A stretch of DNA of 64,000 bases, from the NCBI RefSeq assembly GCF_014190935.1, contig NZ_JACHVV010000006.1, forward strand, positions 1-64,000, read 5' to 3'. Made by a program: the position numbers and the translations under genes. Of this stretch, positions 7,928 to 20,528 are shown one piece after another (the stretch's first letter is position 1; each line of letters starts with the position of its first letter). The stretch comes from Chryseomonas sp014190935 (GTDB lineage: Bacteria; Pseudomonadota; Gammaproteobacteria; Pseudomonadales; Pseudomonadaceae). Under the pieces are notes generated by a model. That model had not been told where the DNA came from. It did no database searches and worked only from the letters and a program-made list of their open reading frames with translations.

Positions 7928-8777
7928 GTAGGTTGGGTTGAGCGATAGCGAAGCCCAACGGTGCGGCGGTTGCAGTGATGCCTTGGTTTATGGGTGCCCC
8001 GGCTGCTTATCGAGTGCTCGGATGACTTTTGTTTCGCCCACCCGGGCGACTCACTTTTGCCAATCGCGGCTACGCGCGCCGGACAAAAGTAAGCAAAAAC
8101 GCTTGCCCCGACCATCCGGCCTTCCGCTTCGCTCCAGGTCCGCTCACGCCAGCGCCGTTCCGGGGTCGGTCCAGATGGGCCCTCCATGGCCCACTGGACC
8201 TCTCGCCGCATCCACGCGGCTCGACCCACTCCACGACACTGGCGTTCGCCCTGCTGAACGGGGTGTTTCGCGCGTCTGAAAGTGTTGGTTGAATAACCCG
8301 TAACCCGTAGCGTGGACAACGGCGAAGCCTTGTCCACTGATAACATCGGTACCCACCAGTGGAAAACGCTGCGCGGTTTTCCACGCTACAACCTGTGAAC
8401 ACCGAAGCATCAGGCTTGCACCCGTCCCCGTCAGTGAGGCCGAGTTCCGGTGTCGTGGCGGGGGATGCGAGGCAGGACGCCGAGCAAGGCGCGAGGGGCA
8501 GGAGGCCCCTTCGTGCCGTGCCCCTGGAGCGGTACCGGAGCGAGGGGACCCGAAGGGCCGAAGCGTGGGGACAGCGTTTTTGGTTACTTTTTTGGCGAAT
8601 GCAAAAAGTAACTCGCCCGGGTGGGCGAAACAAAAGCCCTCAGAGCACTCGATAAACAGCTAGGGCACCCATACCCCTAATCCGTTGGGCTTCGCTATGC
8701 TCAGCGCCAACCTACGAATACCGATGTTCGAGATGGCTAGGCACCGTTGGGCTTCGCTATCGCTCAACCCAACCTAC
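7928..8777. repeat. Composite palindromic repeat element, copy A (850 bp)
   Basis: The block opens with GTAGGTTGGGTTGAGCG (7928) and closes with the reverse complement (CGCTCAACCCAACCTAC, ending 8777). Inside these ends, GGGTGCCC.GGCTG.TTATCGAGTGCTC (from 7991) reappears inverted before 8670, and TTTCGCCCACCCGGGCGA (8032-8049) reappears inverted at 8613-8630, so the two arms form an imperfect inverted repeat of about 130 bases each. The interior carries a GTAGCGTGG/CCACGCTAC palindrome (about 8309-8390). Most of the block is shared, in the same order, with 36704-37497. No transposase or credible ORF. The remaining bases to the next gene hold one palindromic operator. Confidence 0.85.
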
Positions 8778-8828
8778 AGAACCCAACCATCCCCTCCCCC
8801 CAATAATTTCCCCTCCACCCGACCTTTT

Positions 8829-8844
8829 GCTTAGGGACCTAAGC
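8829..8844. promoter_or_regulatory. 16-bp perfect palindrome, possible operator
   Basis: GCTTAGG-GA-CCTAAGC is a perfect inverted repeat 62 bases ahead of the CoA-transferase start. A TAGAAT (8857-8862) just downstream could be a -10. A dimeric regulator site is inferred; the protein is unknown. Confidence 0.45.
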
Positions 8845-8905
8845 ATCCCTTCGGCGTAGAATCCACATTCTTAGTGTGCTTTCGATAACACCCGCAGAGG
8901 TCGTC

Positions 8906-10441
8906 ATGTCCCACCGTATTCGCCATCCCGGTTTCGCCGCCAAGCGCCAGAGCGCCGAGCAGGCCGCGCAGTTCATTCGTCACGGCATGACCGTGGGCAT
9001 GAGCGGCTTCACCGGGGCCGGTTATCCCAAGGCCGTGCCCGGCGCCCTGGCCCAGCGCATCACCGCCAGCCACGGCGCCGGCGAGCCCTTTCGCATCAAG
9101 GTGCTGACCGGCGCGTCCACCGCACCGGAGCTGGACGGCGCCCTGGCGCGGGTCGATGGCATCGAGTTGCGGGTGCCCTTCCAGTCCGATCCCGAGCTGC
9201 GCAGCCGCATCAATGCCGGTGGTCTGGAGTACATGGACATCCACCTCGGCCAGCTGGCGGAAAAGGTGCGCTATGGCTTCTTCGGCAAGATCGACGTGGC
9301 GGTGGTGGAGATCGCCGCCATTCGCGAAGACGGTCTGCTGGTGCCCTCCTCTTCGGTGGGCAACAACAAGACCTGGCTGGACATGGCCGACGCGGTGATC
9401 CTCGAGGTCAATCGCTGGCAGCCCGACGCCCTGGACGGCATGCACGACATCTACACCGACGGCGCCCTGCCGCCCCACCGCACGCCGATTCCACTGGCGC
9501 ACCCCGGCGACCGTATCGGCTCGCCCTATCTCGAAGTGCCGCTGGACAAGGTGGTGGCCGTGGTGGAGACCGACGCCCCGGACCGCAACAGTCCGTTCAA
9601 GGCGCCGGACGCCGCCTCCCAGGCCATCGCCGCGCATCTGCTGGACTTCCTCCGCTTCGAGGTACGCCAGGGACGCATCCCGGCCAATCTGCTGCCCATC
9701 CAGTCGGGGGTCGGCAACATCGCCAACGCCTTCATGCAGGGCCTGGCCGAGAGCGAATTCGAGGGGCTGACCGCCTTCACCGAGGTGATCCAGGACGGCA
9801 TGCTGGAACTGCTCATCAGCGGCAAGATGGAGCTGGCCTCGGCCACCTCCTTCTCCCTGAGTCCGGCGGGCATCGAGCGCTTCGTCGAGCACGCCGAGTC
9901 GCTGCGCCAGCGCATCATCCTGCGCCAGCAGGGCGTGAGCAATCACCCGGAACTGGTGCGGCGGCTGGGCTGCATCGCCCTGAACGGCATGCTCGAAGCC
10001 GACCTCTATGGCAACGTCAACTCGACCCACCAGATGGGTACCGGGATGATGAACGGCATCGGCGGCTCCGGCGACTTCGCCCGCAACGCCTATCTGTCGG
10101 TGTTCATGGCGCCGAGCACGGCCAAGAACGGGCTGATCTCGACCCTGGTGCCCATGGTCAGCCACGTCGACCACACCGAGCACGATGTCTCGGTGATCGT
10201 CACCGACCAGGGCCTGGCCGACCTGCGCATGCTCAGTCCCAAGCAGCGCGCCCGAGCCATCCTCGAGCACTGCGTGCACCCAAGCTTCCGTCCGGCGCTG
10301 GAGGATTACTTCGAACGCGCCCTGGCCGGCAGCCATGGCAAGCACACCCCGCACCTGCTGCCCGAGGCCCTCGCCTGGCACGAACGCTATCTGGTCACCG
10401 GCAGCATGCTCGGCCCCGCAGCCCAGGAAGCCCACGACTGA
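8906..10441 (+). CDS. Acetyl-CoA hydrolase/transferase family protein (succinyl-CoA:acetate CoA-transferase type)
   Basis: A 511-residue class I CoA-transferase. Start taken at ATG 8906 (MSHRIRHPGFAAKRQ) with AGAGG upstream; ten extra residues from 8876 are not conserved-looking. The catalytic glutamate should be Glu293 in FTEVIQDGMLELL, preceded by the glycine-rich IQSGVGNIANAFMQG. GMSGFTGAGYPKAVP near residue 32 is the N-terminal family motif. Members move CoA from succinyl-CoA to acetate (AarC, YgfH subfamily) or to propionate, serving acetate assimilation or overflow control. The cytosolic monocistronic gene has a 16-bp palindrome upstream and a hairpin downstream. Exact acceptor is inferred from family only. 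Confidence 0.93.
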   Translation: MSHRIRHPGFAAKRQSAEQAAQFIRHGMTVGMSGFTGAGYPKAVPGALAQRITASHGAGEPFRIKVLTGASTAPELDGALARVDGIELRVPFQSDPELRSRINAGGLEYMDIHLGQLAEKVRYGFFGKIDVAVVEIAAIREDGLLVPSSSVGNNKTWLDMADAVILEVNRWQPDALDGMHDIYTDGALPPHRTPIPLAHPGDRIGSPYLEVPLDKVVAVVETDAPDRNSPFKAPDAASQAIAAHLLDFLRFEVRQGRIPANLLPIQSGVGNIANAFMQGLAESEFEGLTAFTEVIQDGMLELLISGKMELASATSFSLSPAGIERFVEHAESLRQRIILRQQGVSNHPELVRRLGCIALNGMLEADLYGNVNSTHQMGTGMMNGIGGSGDFARNAYLSVFMAPSTAKNGLISTLVPMVSHVDHTEHDVSVIVTDQGLADLRMLSPKQRARAILEHCVHPSFRPALEDYFERALAGSHGKHTPHLLPEALAWHERYLVTGSMLGPAAQEAHD

Positions 10442-10451
10442 AAGGCAAGGC

Positions 10452-10476
10452 GCCCGAGGCCTCTCGGGCCCCCTTT
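10452..10476 (+). terminator. Probable terminator after the CoA-transferase gene
   Basis: Stem GCCCGAG (10452-10458) / CTCGGGC (10463-10469), four-base loop, then CCCC and only three T. The short T-run makes it weak. Confidence 0.5.
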
Positions 10477-10683
10477 CGCTCCGCCATCCCCGCCGTCCGT
10501 CGCCCACATGCAACTAATTGTGACTTTTTGCCAGCGCGCTGTGTAAAAAGCTGCCTTGTCGGATTCCCAGCCGACATTCCGGGTGATAAAAGACGTGAAA
10601 TCTCTGAGCAATGTCCTTGATCTGCAAGGGGCATTGCCGTTCGCGGTTGTTCTAACCCCGCCCCCCTTTTGAGAGCTGCCACC

Positions 10684-11595
10684 GTGAAGATCTGTCATCA
10701 ACTTGCCGGCCTGCTGCTGGCTGGCTTGGTCGGGCTGAGTCCGGCCGTCCTGGCCCAGACCCCACCGAAGGTCAAGGCCGCGGCTGCCGCCACCGCCCAG
10801 CGCCTGGCCTCGAACCACGCCCTGGTCGTCGACCTCAAGACCAACCAGGTACTCTTTTCCCAGAATCCCGACCAGGTCGCGCCTATCGCTTCGGTGACCA
10901 AGCTGATGACCGCCATGGTGGTGCTCGATGCCCGGCTGCCGCTGGAGCAGACCATCGACATCGACATCAGCGAGAATCCGGCCATGCGCGGCATCTTCTC
11001 GCGGGTGCGCCTGGGCAGCCAGCTGACCCGTCGCGACATGCTGCAACTGGCGCTGATGTCCTCGGAAAACCGCGCCGCCACCAGCCTCGCCCATCACTAT
11101 CCGGGTGGCCAGCGGGCCTTCGTCGCCGCCATGAATGCCAAGGCCCGCGCCCTGGGCATGAGAAACACCCGCTACGCCGAGCCCACCGGGCTGTCGCCGC
11201 TGAACGTCTCCACCGCGCGCGACCTGGTCACCCTGCTCAAGGCCACCGAACACTATCCGCTGCTCGGTCAGCTCAGCACCACCCCGGAAAAGACCCAGGC
11301 CTTCCACAACCCCAACTATGTGCTGGGCTTTCGCAACACCAACCACCTGATCTACAACGCCGACTGGAGCGTGCAGCTGACCAAGACCGGCTACACCGAC
11401 AAGGCCGGTCACTGCCTGGTGATGCGTACCGTGATGGCCGGTCGTCCGGTGGCCTTCGTGGTGATGGACGCCTTCGGCAAGTTCACCCACATGGCCGACG
11501 CCACCCGCGTGCGCCGCTGGCTGGAAACCGGCGCGCTGAGCCCCCTGCCAGGCGCGCCCAAGGCCGGTCGCAGCACGGTGCTGGCGCGGCAGTGA
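10684..11595 (+). CDS. pbpG: D-alanyl-D-alanine endopeptidase (penicillin-binding protein 7)
   Basis: A 303-residue periplasmic peptidase of the S11 (DacA-like) family that cuts D-Ala-mDAP cross-links in peptidoglycan. Start taken as GTG 10684 (MKICHQLAGLLLAGL), eight bases after GAGAG; a TTG at 10669 would add five residues. A signal peptide ends near ALAQ (residue 26). Active-site motifs in order: SVTK (SxxK), SSEN (SxN) and KTG (TKTGYTDKAG). Length and lack of a C-terminal amphipathic anchor fit PbpG rather than DacA or DacC. It is followed by a strong terminator, so it is probably monocistronic. Confidence 0.93.
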   Translation: MKICHQLAGLLLAGLVGLSPAVLAQTPPKVKAAAAATAQRLASNHALVVDLKTNQVLFSQNPDQVAPIASVTKLMTAMVVLDARLPLEQTIDIDISENPAMRGIFSRVRLGSQLTRRDMLQLALMSSENRAATSLAHHYPGGQRAFVAAMNAKARALGMRNTRYAEPTGLSPLNVSTARDLVTLLKATEHYPLLGQLSTTPEKTQAFHNPNYVLGFRNTNHLIYNADWSVQLTKTGYTDKAGHCLVMRTVMAGRPVAFVVMDAFGKFTHMADATRVRRWLETGALSPLPGAPKAGRSTVLARQ

Positions 11596-11617
11596 CGCCC
11601 GCCTGAGCCGGTCCCGA

Positions 11618-11642
11618 AGCCGCGTTCCGACGCGGCTTTTTC
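11618..11642 (+). terminator. Rho-independent terminator after pbpG
   Basis: Perfect stem AGCCGCGT (11618-11625) / ACGCGGCT (11630-11637), TCCG loop, then a T-run. Confidence 0.88.
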
Positions 11643-11771
11643 TTGCCTGGCGGCTTTCCACGGGTCGGATACGCGCCACCTCGCCTGGCGCGATCGGCGG
11701 CGGACGACAATAGTTATCCCTGGCGCTGGAGACCGCAGTACCGGCACGCCCCCACTCCAAGAGGTGTCCCG

Positions 11772-12488
11772 ATGAAGCCCTCCCTGTCGCGTCGTCAACT
11801 CCTGCATTGCGCCTGCTGCCTGCCTGTGGCCGCCGCCCTGGCGCCCCTCGCCCTGCCCGCCCTGGCCGCGCCCACCAGGGCCCACACCACCCTCACCGCC
11901 GAGCAGGCCCTGCAACGGCTGATCGACGGCAACCAGGGCTTCATGGACGACCAGCCCCTGCACGGGGAAACCAATCGCGATCGTCGCCTGGCGATCGCCA
12001 AGGGCCAGACCCCCTTCTGCGTCCTGGTGTCCTGCTCGGATTCGCGGGTCTCGCCGGAGCTGCTGTTCGGCCGGGGCCTGGGCGAGCTGTTCATCGTGCG
12101 CAACGCCGGCAACACCCTGGACACCACCGCCCTCGGCTCGGTGGAGTACGCCATCAGCCAGCTGGGGGTGCCGCTGATCGTGGTGATGGGCCACGAGAAG
12201 TGCGGCGCGGTGGAGGCCGCGGTTGCGGTGGTGGAGCAGAACGCCCTCTATCCCGGCGCCATCGGCGCCATGATCGAACCCATCCTGCCGGCGGTGCTCA
12301 GCGCCCGCTCCGGCAATCCGCCGGATCTGCTGGAAGCGGCGGTGCGCAGCAACGTACAGCGCACGGTCAGGCGGCTGCGCGCAGCCTCGGAACCGACGCT
12401 GCTGACGCCGCAGCAGAACGGCCAGGTCAAGGTGGTGGGCGCCTACTACACCCTGGAAAACGGCCACGTGGACTTCTTCGACGTCTGA
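11772..12488 (+). CDS. Beta-class carbonic anhydrase with twin-arginine signal peptide
   Basis: A 238-residue protein starting at ATG 11772 (SD GAGG). The N-terminus SRRQLLHCACCLPVAAALA is a twin-arginine signal, with a likely cleavage after ALAAP near residue 36, so the enzyme should be folded with zinc and exported to the periplasm by Tat. The catalytic core has the beta-CA zinc ligands and Asp-Arg pair: SCSDSR near residue 90 and MGHEKCG near 142. It interconverts CO2 and bicarbonate. Most beta-CAs are cytosolic. This window also encodes a gamma-CA homologue (5635-6159). Confidence 0.92.
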   Translation: MKPSLSRRQLLHCACCLPVAAALAPLALPALAAPTRAHTTLTAEQALQRLIDGNQGFMDDQPLHGETNRDRRLAIAKGQTPFCVLVSCSDSRVSPELLFGRGLGELFIVRNAGNTLDTTALGSVEYAISQLGVPLIVVMGHEKCGAVEAAVAVVEQNALYPGAIGAMIEPILPAVLSARSGNPPDLLEAAVRSNVQRTVRRLRAASEPTLLTPQQNGQVKVVGAYYTLENGHVDFFDV

Positions 12489-12547
12489 GGCGGGCACCCC
12501 GGGCGTCAGCCGCGGTCTAGGGCTGTATCACCCGCCTGGAATGCCCC

Positions 12548-12790
12548 ATGAGCAGAGACGCGATCGCCCACGAGTACTACGAAACCGTCACCGGCCGCTG
12601 CTGGCTGGATGACGTGCGCGAATGGCGCCGCCTGCAGGCCGAGGCCCAGGCCGCCGCCGACCGCTACCTGGCCTGCCCGGAGGACCTGGGCACGCCCGAG
12701 CGCGAATGCCTGGAGCATCGCTGGCGCGCCATCAATGAAGAGGCCGGCGCCTTCTGGCAGCGCATGTGGTCGAATCTGGATCGTCAGTGA
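12548..12790 (+). CDS. Small hypothetical protein
   Basis: An 80-residue, charged, probably helical soluble protein (YYETVTGRCWLDDVREW at the start, many Arg/Glu/Ala thereafter). No signal peptide, membrane segment or recognised domain. Three cysteines are scattered. The ATG at 12548 has only a weak purine stretch upstream. It follows the Tat carbonic anhydrase by 59 bases on the same strand and could be cotranscribed, and it is convergent with the Nudix gene. It is retained because its codon pattern matches neighbours; function unknown. Confidence 0.6.
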   Translation: MSRDAIAHEYYETVTGRCWLDDVREWRRLQAEAQAAADRYLACPEDLGTPERECLEHRWRAINEEAGAFWQRMWSNLDRQ

Positions 12791-12802
12791 GGGTGCGCGG
12801 CT

Positions 12803-13237
12803 TCAGGTAGCCCTGGCGAGAAGCGCCAGCAAGCCTTCGGGTACCAGTCGACAGGTGTCGTCGAAGGAATCGAGCGAGCGCCAGGTGGCCATGAAGGCCT
12901 CACCATCGCTTTCCCGGCCGGGCAGTTCGGTCTCTGCATAGCGCTGCCGATCAACGAATTCGGCGGCGTAGACCAGCACCACCTCGTGGCCCGGCCGCCC
13001 GGCGTAGCTGAACAGCGACTCCAGGGTGCCCAGCAGCCTCACCTCGGCCAGTTCGACGCCCAGTTCTTCACGGATCTCGCGCTGCACGGCCGCCAGGCTG
13101 GTTTCGCCGAACTCCACGCCACCGCCCAGGGGCCGGCAGAAGCGCCGGCCATCGTGCGGGTCCTGCGTCTCGCGCACCAGGATGCGATTGTCCTTACGCA
13201 GGATGCAGAGCGCCAGGACGCGAATCTGACCGCTCAT
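12803..13237 (-). CDS. Nudix hydrolase
   Basis: A 144-residue Nudix protein starting at ATG 13237 (MSGQIRVLALCILRKDN). The Nudix box is complete: G-x5-E-x7-REIREELGV in GGVEFGETSLAAVQREIREE, near residues 39-61. Such enzymes hydrolyse nucleoside diphosphate derivatives with Mg2+; the substrate is not predictable here. The start codon shares one base with the stop codon of the upstream AI-2E family gene (TAATG), so the two are translationally coupled. A much longer in-frame open frame running upstream to 14446 is an artefact of GC-rich sequence overlapping the transporter gene. Confidence 0.9.
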   Translation of the reverse strand: MSGQIRVLALCILRKDNRILVRETQDPHDGRRFCRPLGGGVEFGETSLAAVQREIREELGVELAEVRLLGTLESLFSYAGRPGHEVVLVYAAEFVDRQRYAETELPGRESDGEAFMATWRSLDSFDDTCRLVPEGLLALLARAT

Positions 13238-14247
13238 TACACCAGCCCCTCCGCCCTCAATTCGCTCTTGAGATAGGCGTAGTACACCGGCGCCGCCACC
13301 AGCCCCGGCAGGCCGAAGGCCGCCTCGAACACCAGCATGGCCACCAGCAGCTCCCAGGAGCGGGCGCTGATCTGGCCGCCGACGATGCGGGCGTTGAGGA
13401 AGTATTCCAGCTTGTGGATGGCGATCAGGTAGCCCAGCGCCGCCACCGCGACCCAGATCGACAGCGACAGGCCGGCGATGAAGATCAGGGTGTTGGACAT
13501 CAGGTTGCCGATCACCGGCAGCAGACCCAGGATGAAGGTGAGGATCACCAGGGTCTTGGCCATCGGCAGATGGACATCGAACAGCGGCAGCACGCCGAGC
13601 AGGAAGATGCCGGTCAGGGTGGTGTTGAGCAGCGAGATCTTGATCTGGGCGAAGACGATGTTGCGAAAGGCCTGGGCCACCAGGCCGAGACGCACCAGCA
13701 GCGCGCCGGACAGCGGGCGCAGGCGCTCGGGATCGGGGGTGGGCTGCAAGGCGACGATGGCGCCGAGGATCATGCCGATCAGCACGATGACAAAGGTCCG
13801 CGCCGCATCCCGACCGAACAGCTGCAGTTGCGCCACGTGGGCGCGTACCCATTCCACCAGCTCCTGCTTCATGCTGTCGGCGTTGGCCGGCAGGTAGGCG
13901 TCCAGCGACGGCGGCAACTGGGCGCGGGCGCGCTCGGTGAGCACCATGAACTTGTCCAGCAGCCGTCCGGGGTTCTGGACTTCCTGGATGATGAAACTGG
14001 TGAACCAGACGAAGAACAGCGTCAGCAGACTCACCACCAGGGCGCCGAGCAGGGCCACGGCGAGCCAGCGCGCGCCGCCGCCGGGCATTTGCCGCTGCAG
14101 GCGCCCGGCCAGGGTATTGACCAGTTCGTACACCAGCAGGCCGGCCAGCAGGCTGGGCAGTAGCTTGAGCGGGAGAACCAGATAGAGCGCGGTGAAGACG
14201 ATGATCCAGCTGGCCAAGATGGCCTGGCGTTGCGTGAAGGCGTACAT
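13237..14247 (-). CDS. AI-2E family transporter (PerM/TqsA superfamily)
   Basis: A 336-residue inner-membrane protein: two hydrophobic segments in the first 45 residues, one near 65-85, then a soluble stretch (about 90-145) and four to five more segments to the end (ILGLLPVIGNLMSNTLIFIAG contains the conserved PxxG region). The layout and length fit the AI-2E exporter family, whose characterised members export autoinducer-2 or act as ion antiporters; the substrate here is unknown. It overlaps the Nudix start by one base. The upstream spacer (14248-14378) shows nothing distinctive. Confidence 0.88.
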   Translation of the reverse strand: MYAFTQRQAILASWIIVFTALYLVLPLKLLPSLLAGLLVYELVNTLAGRLQRQMPGGGARWLAVALLGALVVSLLTLFFVWFTSFIIQEVQNPGRLLDKFMVLTERARAQLPPSLDAYLPANADSMKQELVEWVRAHVAQLQLFGRDAARTFVIVLIGMILGAIVALQPTPDPERLRPLSGALLVRLGLVAQAFRNIVFAQIKISLLNTTLTGIFLLGVLPLFDVHLPMAKTLVILTFILGLLPVIGNLMSNTLIFIAGLSLSIWVAVAALGYLIAIHKLEYFLNARIVGGQISARSWELLVAMLVFEAAFGLPGLVAAPVYYAYLKSELRAEGLV

Positions 14248-14378
14248 AGATTACCGGCGGCAGAATCCCTGCCCGCAGTCTGACAGTCTGCCGCCTCGCC
14301 GCCCAGCCTGGATAACGAAGAAAGCCCGGACCTCTGTTACCCAGCATTACCCGAGCGGGCGCTTTGGCACCCCTCGCG

Positions 14379-15316
14379 TCAGTTGGCCAGTTCCGCCGCG
14401 CAGACCCGGGCGCGGCCCTGGTGCTTGGCCGCATAGAGCTGGGCATCGGCGGCGGTGATCAGGGCGGCCGGATCGACGGCGGTGGGCGGCAGCGCGGTGG
14501 CCACGCCCAGACTCAGGGTGACGTAGCCGGTCACCGAGGAGTAGCCGTGGGTCAGGCGCTGGTCGTGCACCTGCTGCAGCAGCCGCTCGGCGACCTGGGT
14601 GGCGCCTTCCAGGTCGGTGCCCGGCAGCAGGCAGCCGAATTCCTCGCCGCCGTAGCGCGCCAGCAGGTCATAGGGACGGAACAGGCCCTGGCCCAGCGCC
14701 TGGGCGACCTGGCGCAGGCACTGGTCGCCGGCGAGATGACCATAGTGGTCGTTGTAGGCCTTGAAGTGATCGATATCCATGAGGATCAGCGAAAATGGCG
14801 TGCCTTCGCGCTGACTCTGGCGCCAGCCGCGCAGCAGCGCTTCATCGAACTGGCGGCGATTGGGCACGCCGGTGAGGCCATCGACCAGGGCGATGCTGCG
14901 CAGGGCATCGCGCTGCGCCTTGAGCGTCAGCTGGGTGCGCACCCGGGCGCGGACGATGACCGGATTGATCGGCTTGCTGATGAAGTCCACCGCGCCCAGC
15001 TCCAGACCGGTCACCTCTTCGTCCGGACCTTCCTGGCCGGTGACGAAGATCACCGGGATGGCGGCGGTGGCCGGATCGGCCTGCAACCGGCGCAGCACCT
15101 CGTGGCCGTCGAGCTGGGGCATCATCACGTCGAGCAGGATCAGGTCCGGCTGCTGGGCCAGGGCCAGTTGCAGGGCCTGGGCGCCACTGGTGGCCATCAG
15201 GGTCTCGCAATCCTGGCGAAAGAGTTCGTGGAGGATGCGGATGTTCAGCGGTTGGTCGTCGACGATCAGCAGTTTGGCCTTGCTGCGCCGTCCGGCGGCC
15301 TCGGCGGTCGGCGGAG

Positions 15317-15320
<4 letters not shown>
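14379..15320 (-). CDS. Response-regulator diguanylate cyclase (REC-GGDEF)
   Basis: A 313-residue two-domain protein. The REC domain (about 15-130) has the acidic pair in LLIVDD, phosphoacceptor Asp64 in LLDVMMP, and the conserved Lys in FISKP. The GGDEF domain (about 150-310) carries GGEEF at 224-228, an active variant, and an RxxD inhibitory I-site (RPYD) five residues ahead of it, so product inhibition by c-di-GMP is expected. It makes c-di-GMP from GTP when phosphorylated. Its ATG overlaps the stop of the hybrid kinase gene by four bases (ATGA), which makes that kinase its likely phosphodonor. This resembles WspR-style signalling output. Confidence 0.94.
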
Positions 15321-20185
<4,865 letters not shown>

Positions 20186-20471
20186 GGAGCCCCTGGTGGC
20201 AAAAGGTGCCACGCCGTAGGTTAGGCAGTGCCAGGAGCGGGGAAGCGCGCGGAAAAGGGCCTCCACCAGACCTGGCGGTAACAGCTAGCCCATCGGCGGG
20301 AAAAAAGGCTTTCTTGATACCGCGGATCGGCCGCCGGGCTGAAGCGCAGCGGCCGATAGGCGCGAAGCGGCAGGCCAGAGCAAGTTCACGCGCTAATTAG
20401 TTTTACTGTTTCTGACGAGTGGTGCAGGAAGAATCGGCCTTCAGGCACGCCTTCCTGACCTTCCGGACAGC
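20186..20471. other. Intergenic stretch with no recognised gene
   Basis: Together with the terminator at 20472-20509 this is a 343-base gap between the kinase start and the chemoreceptor 3' end. I see no ORF with family sequence and no clear repeat. It must hold the kinase promoter, which I cannot pin down. Confidence 0.5.
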
Positions 20472-20509
20472 AAAAAGGGAGAGCCGACCTGACGTCGACT
20501 CTCCCTTTT
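20472..20509 (-). terminator. Rho-independent terminator of the first chemoreceptor gene
   Basis: AAAAGGGAGAGCCGAC pairs with GTCGACTCTCCCTTTT with a single G-T type mismatch. T-runs lie on both strands, so it can act in either direction. Confidence 0.85.
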
Positions 20510-20528
20510 CGCGGATTTGTCACGCGGA

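Noticed and set aside
8070..8633. Open frames up to 187 codons inside composite repeats A and B (for example those beginning MFRPPGR)
   Set aside because: They follow palindromic repeat DNA, occur on both strands, differ in frame and length between the two copies, and have no ribosome-binding site. They are likely to be over-annotated in genome databases.
12803..14446. A single 547-codon protein combining the AI-2E region and the Nudix domain
   Set aside because: The upstream part is an out-of-frame shadow of the AI-2E transporter gene. The Nudix protein has its own ATG coupled by TAATG.
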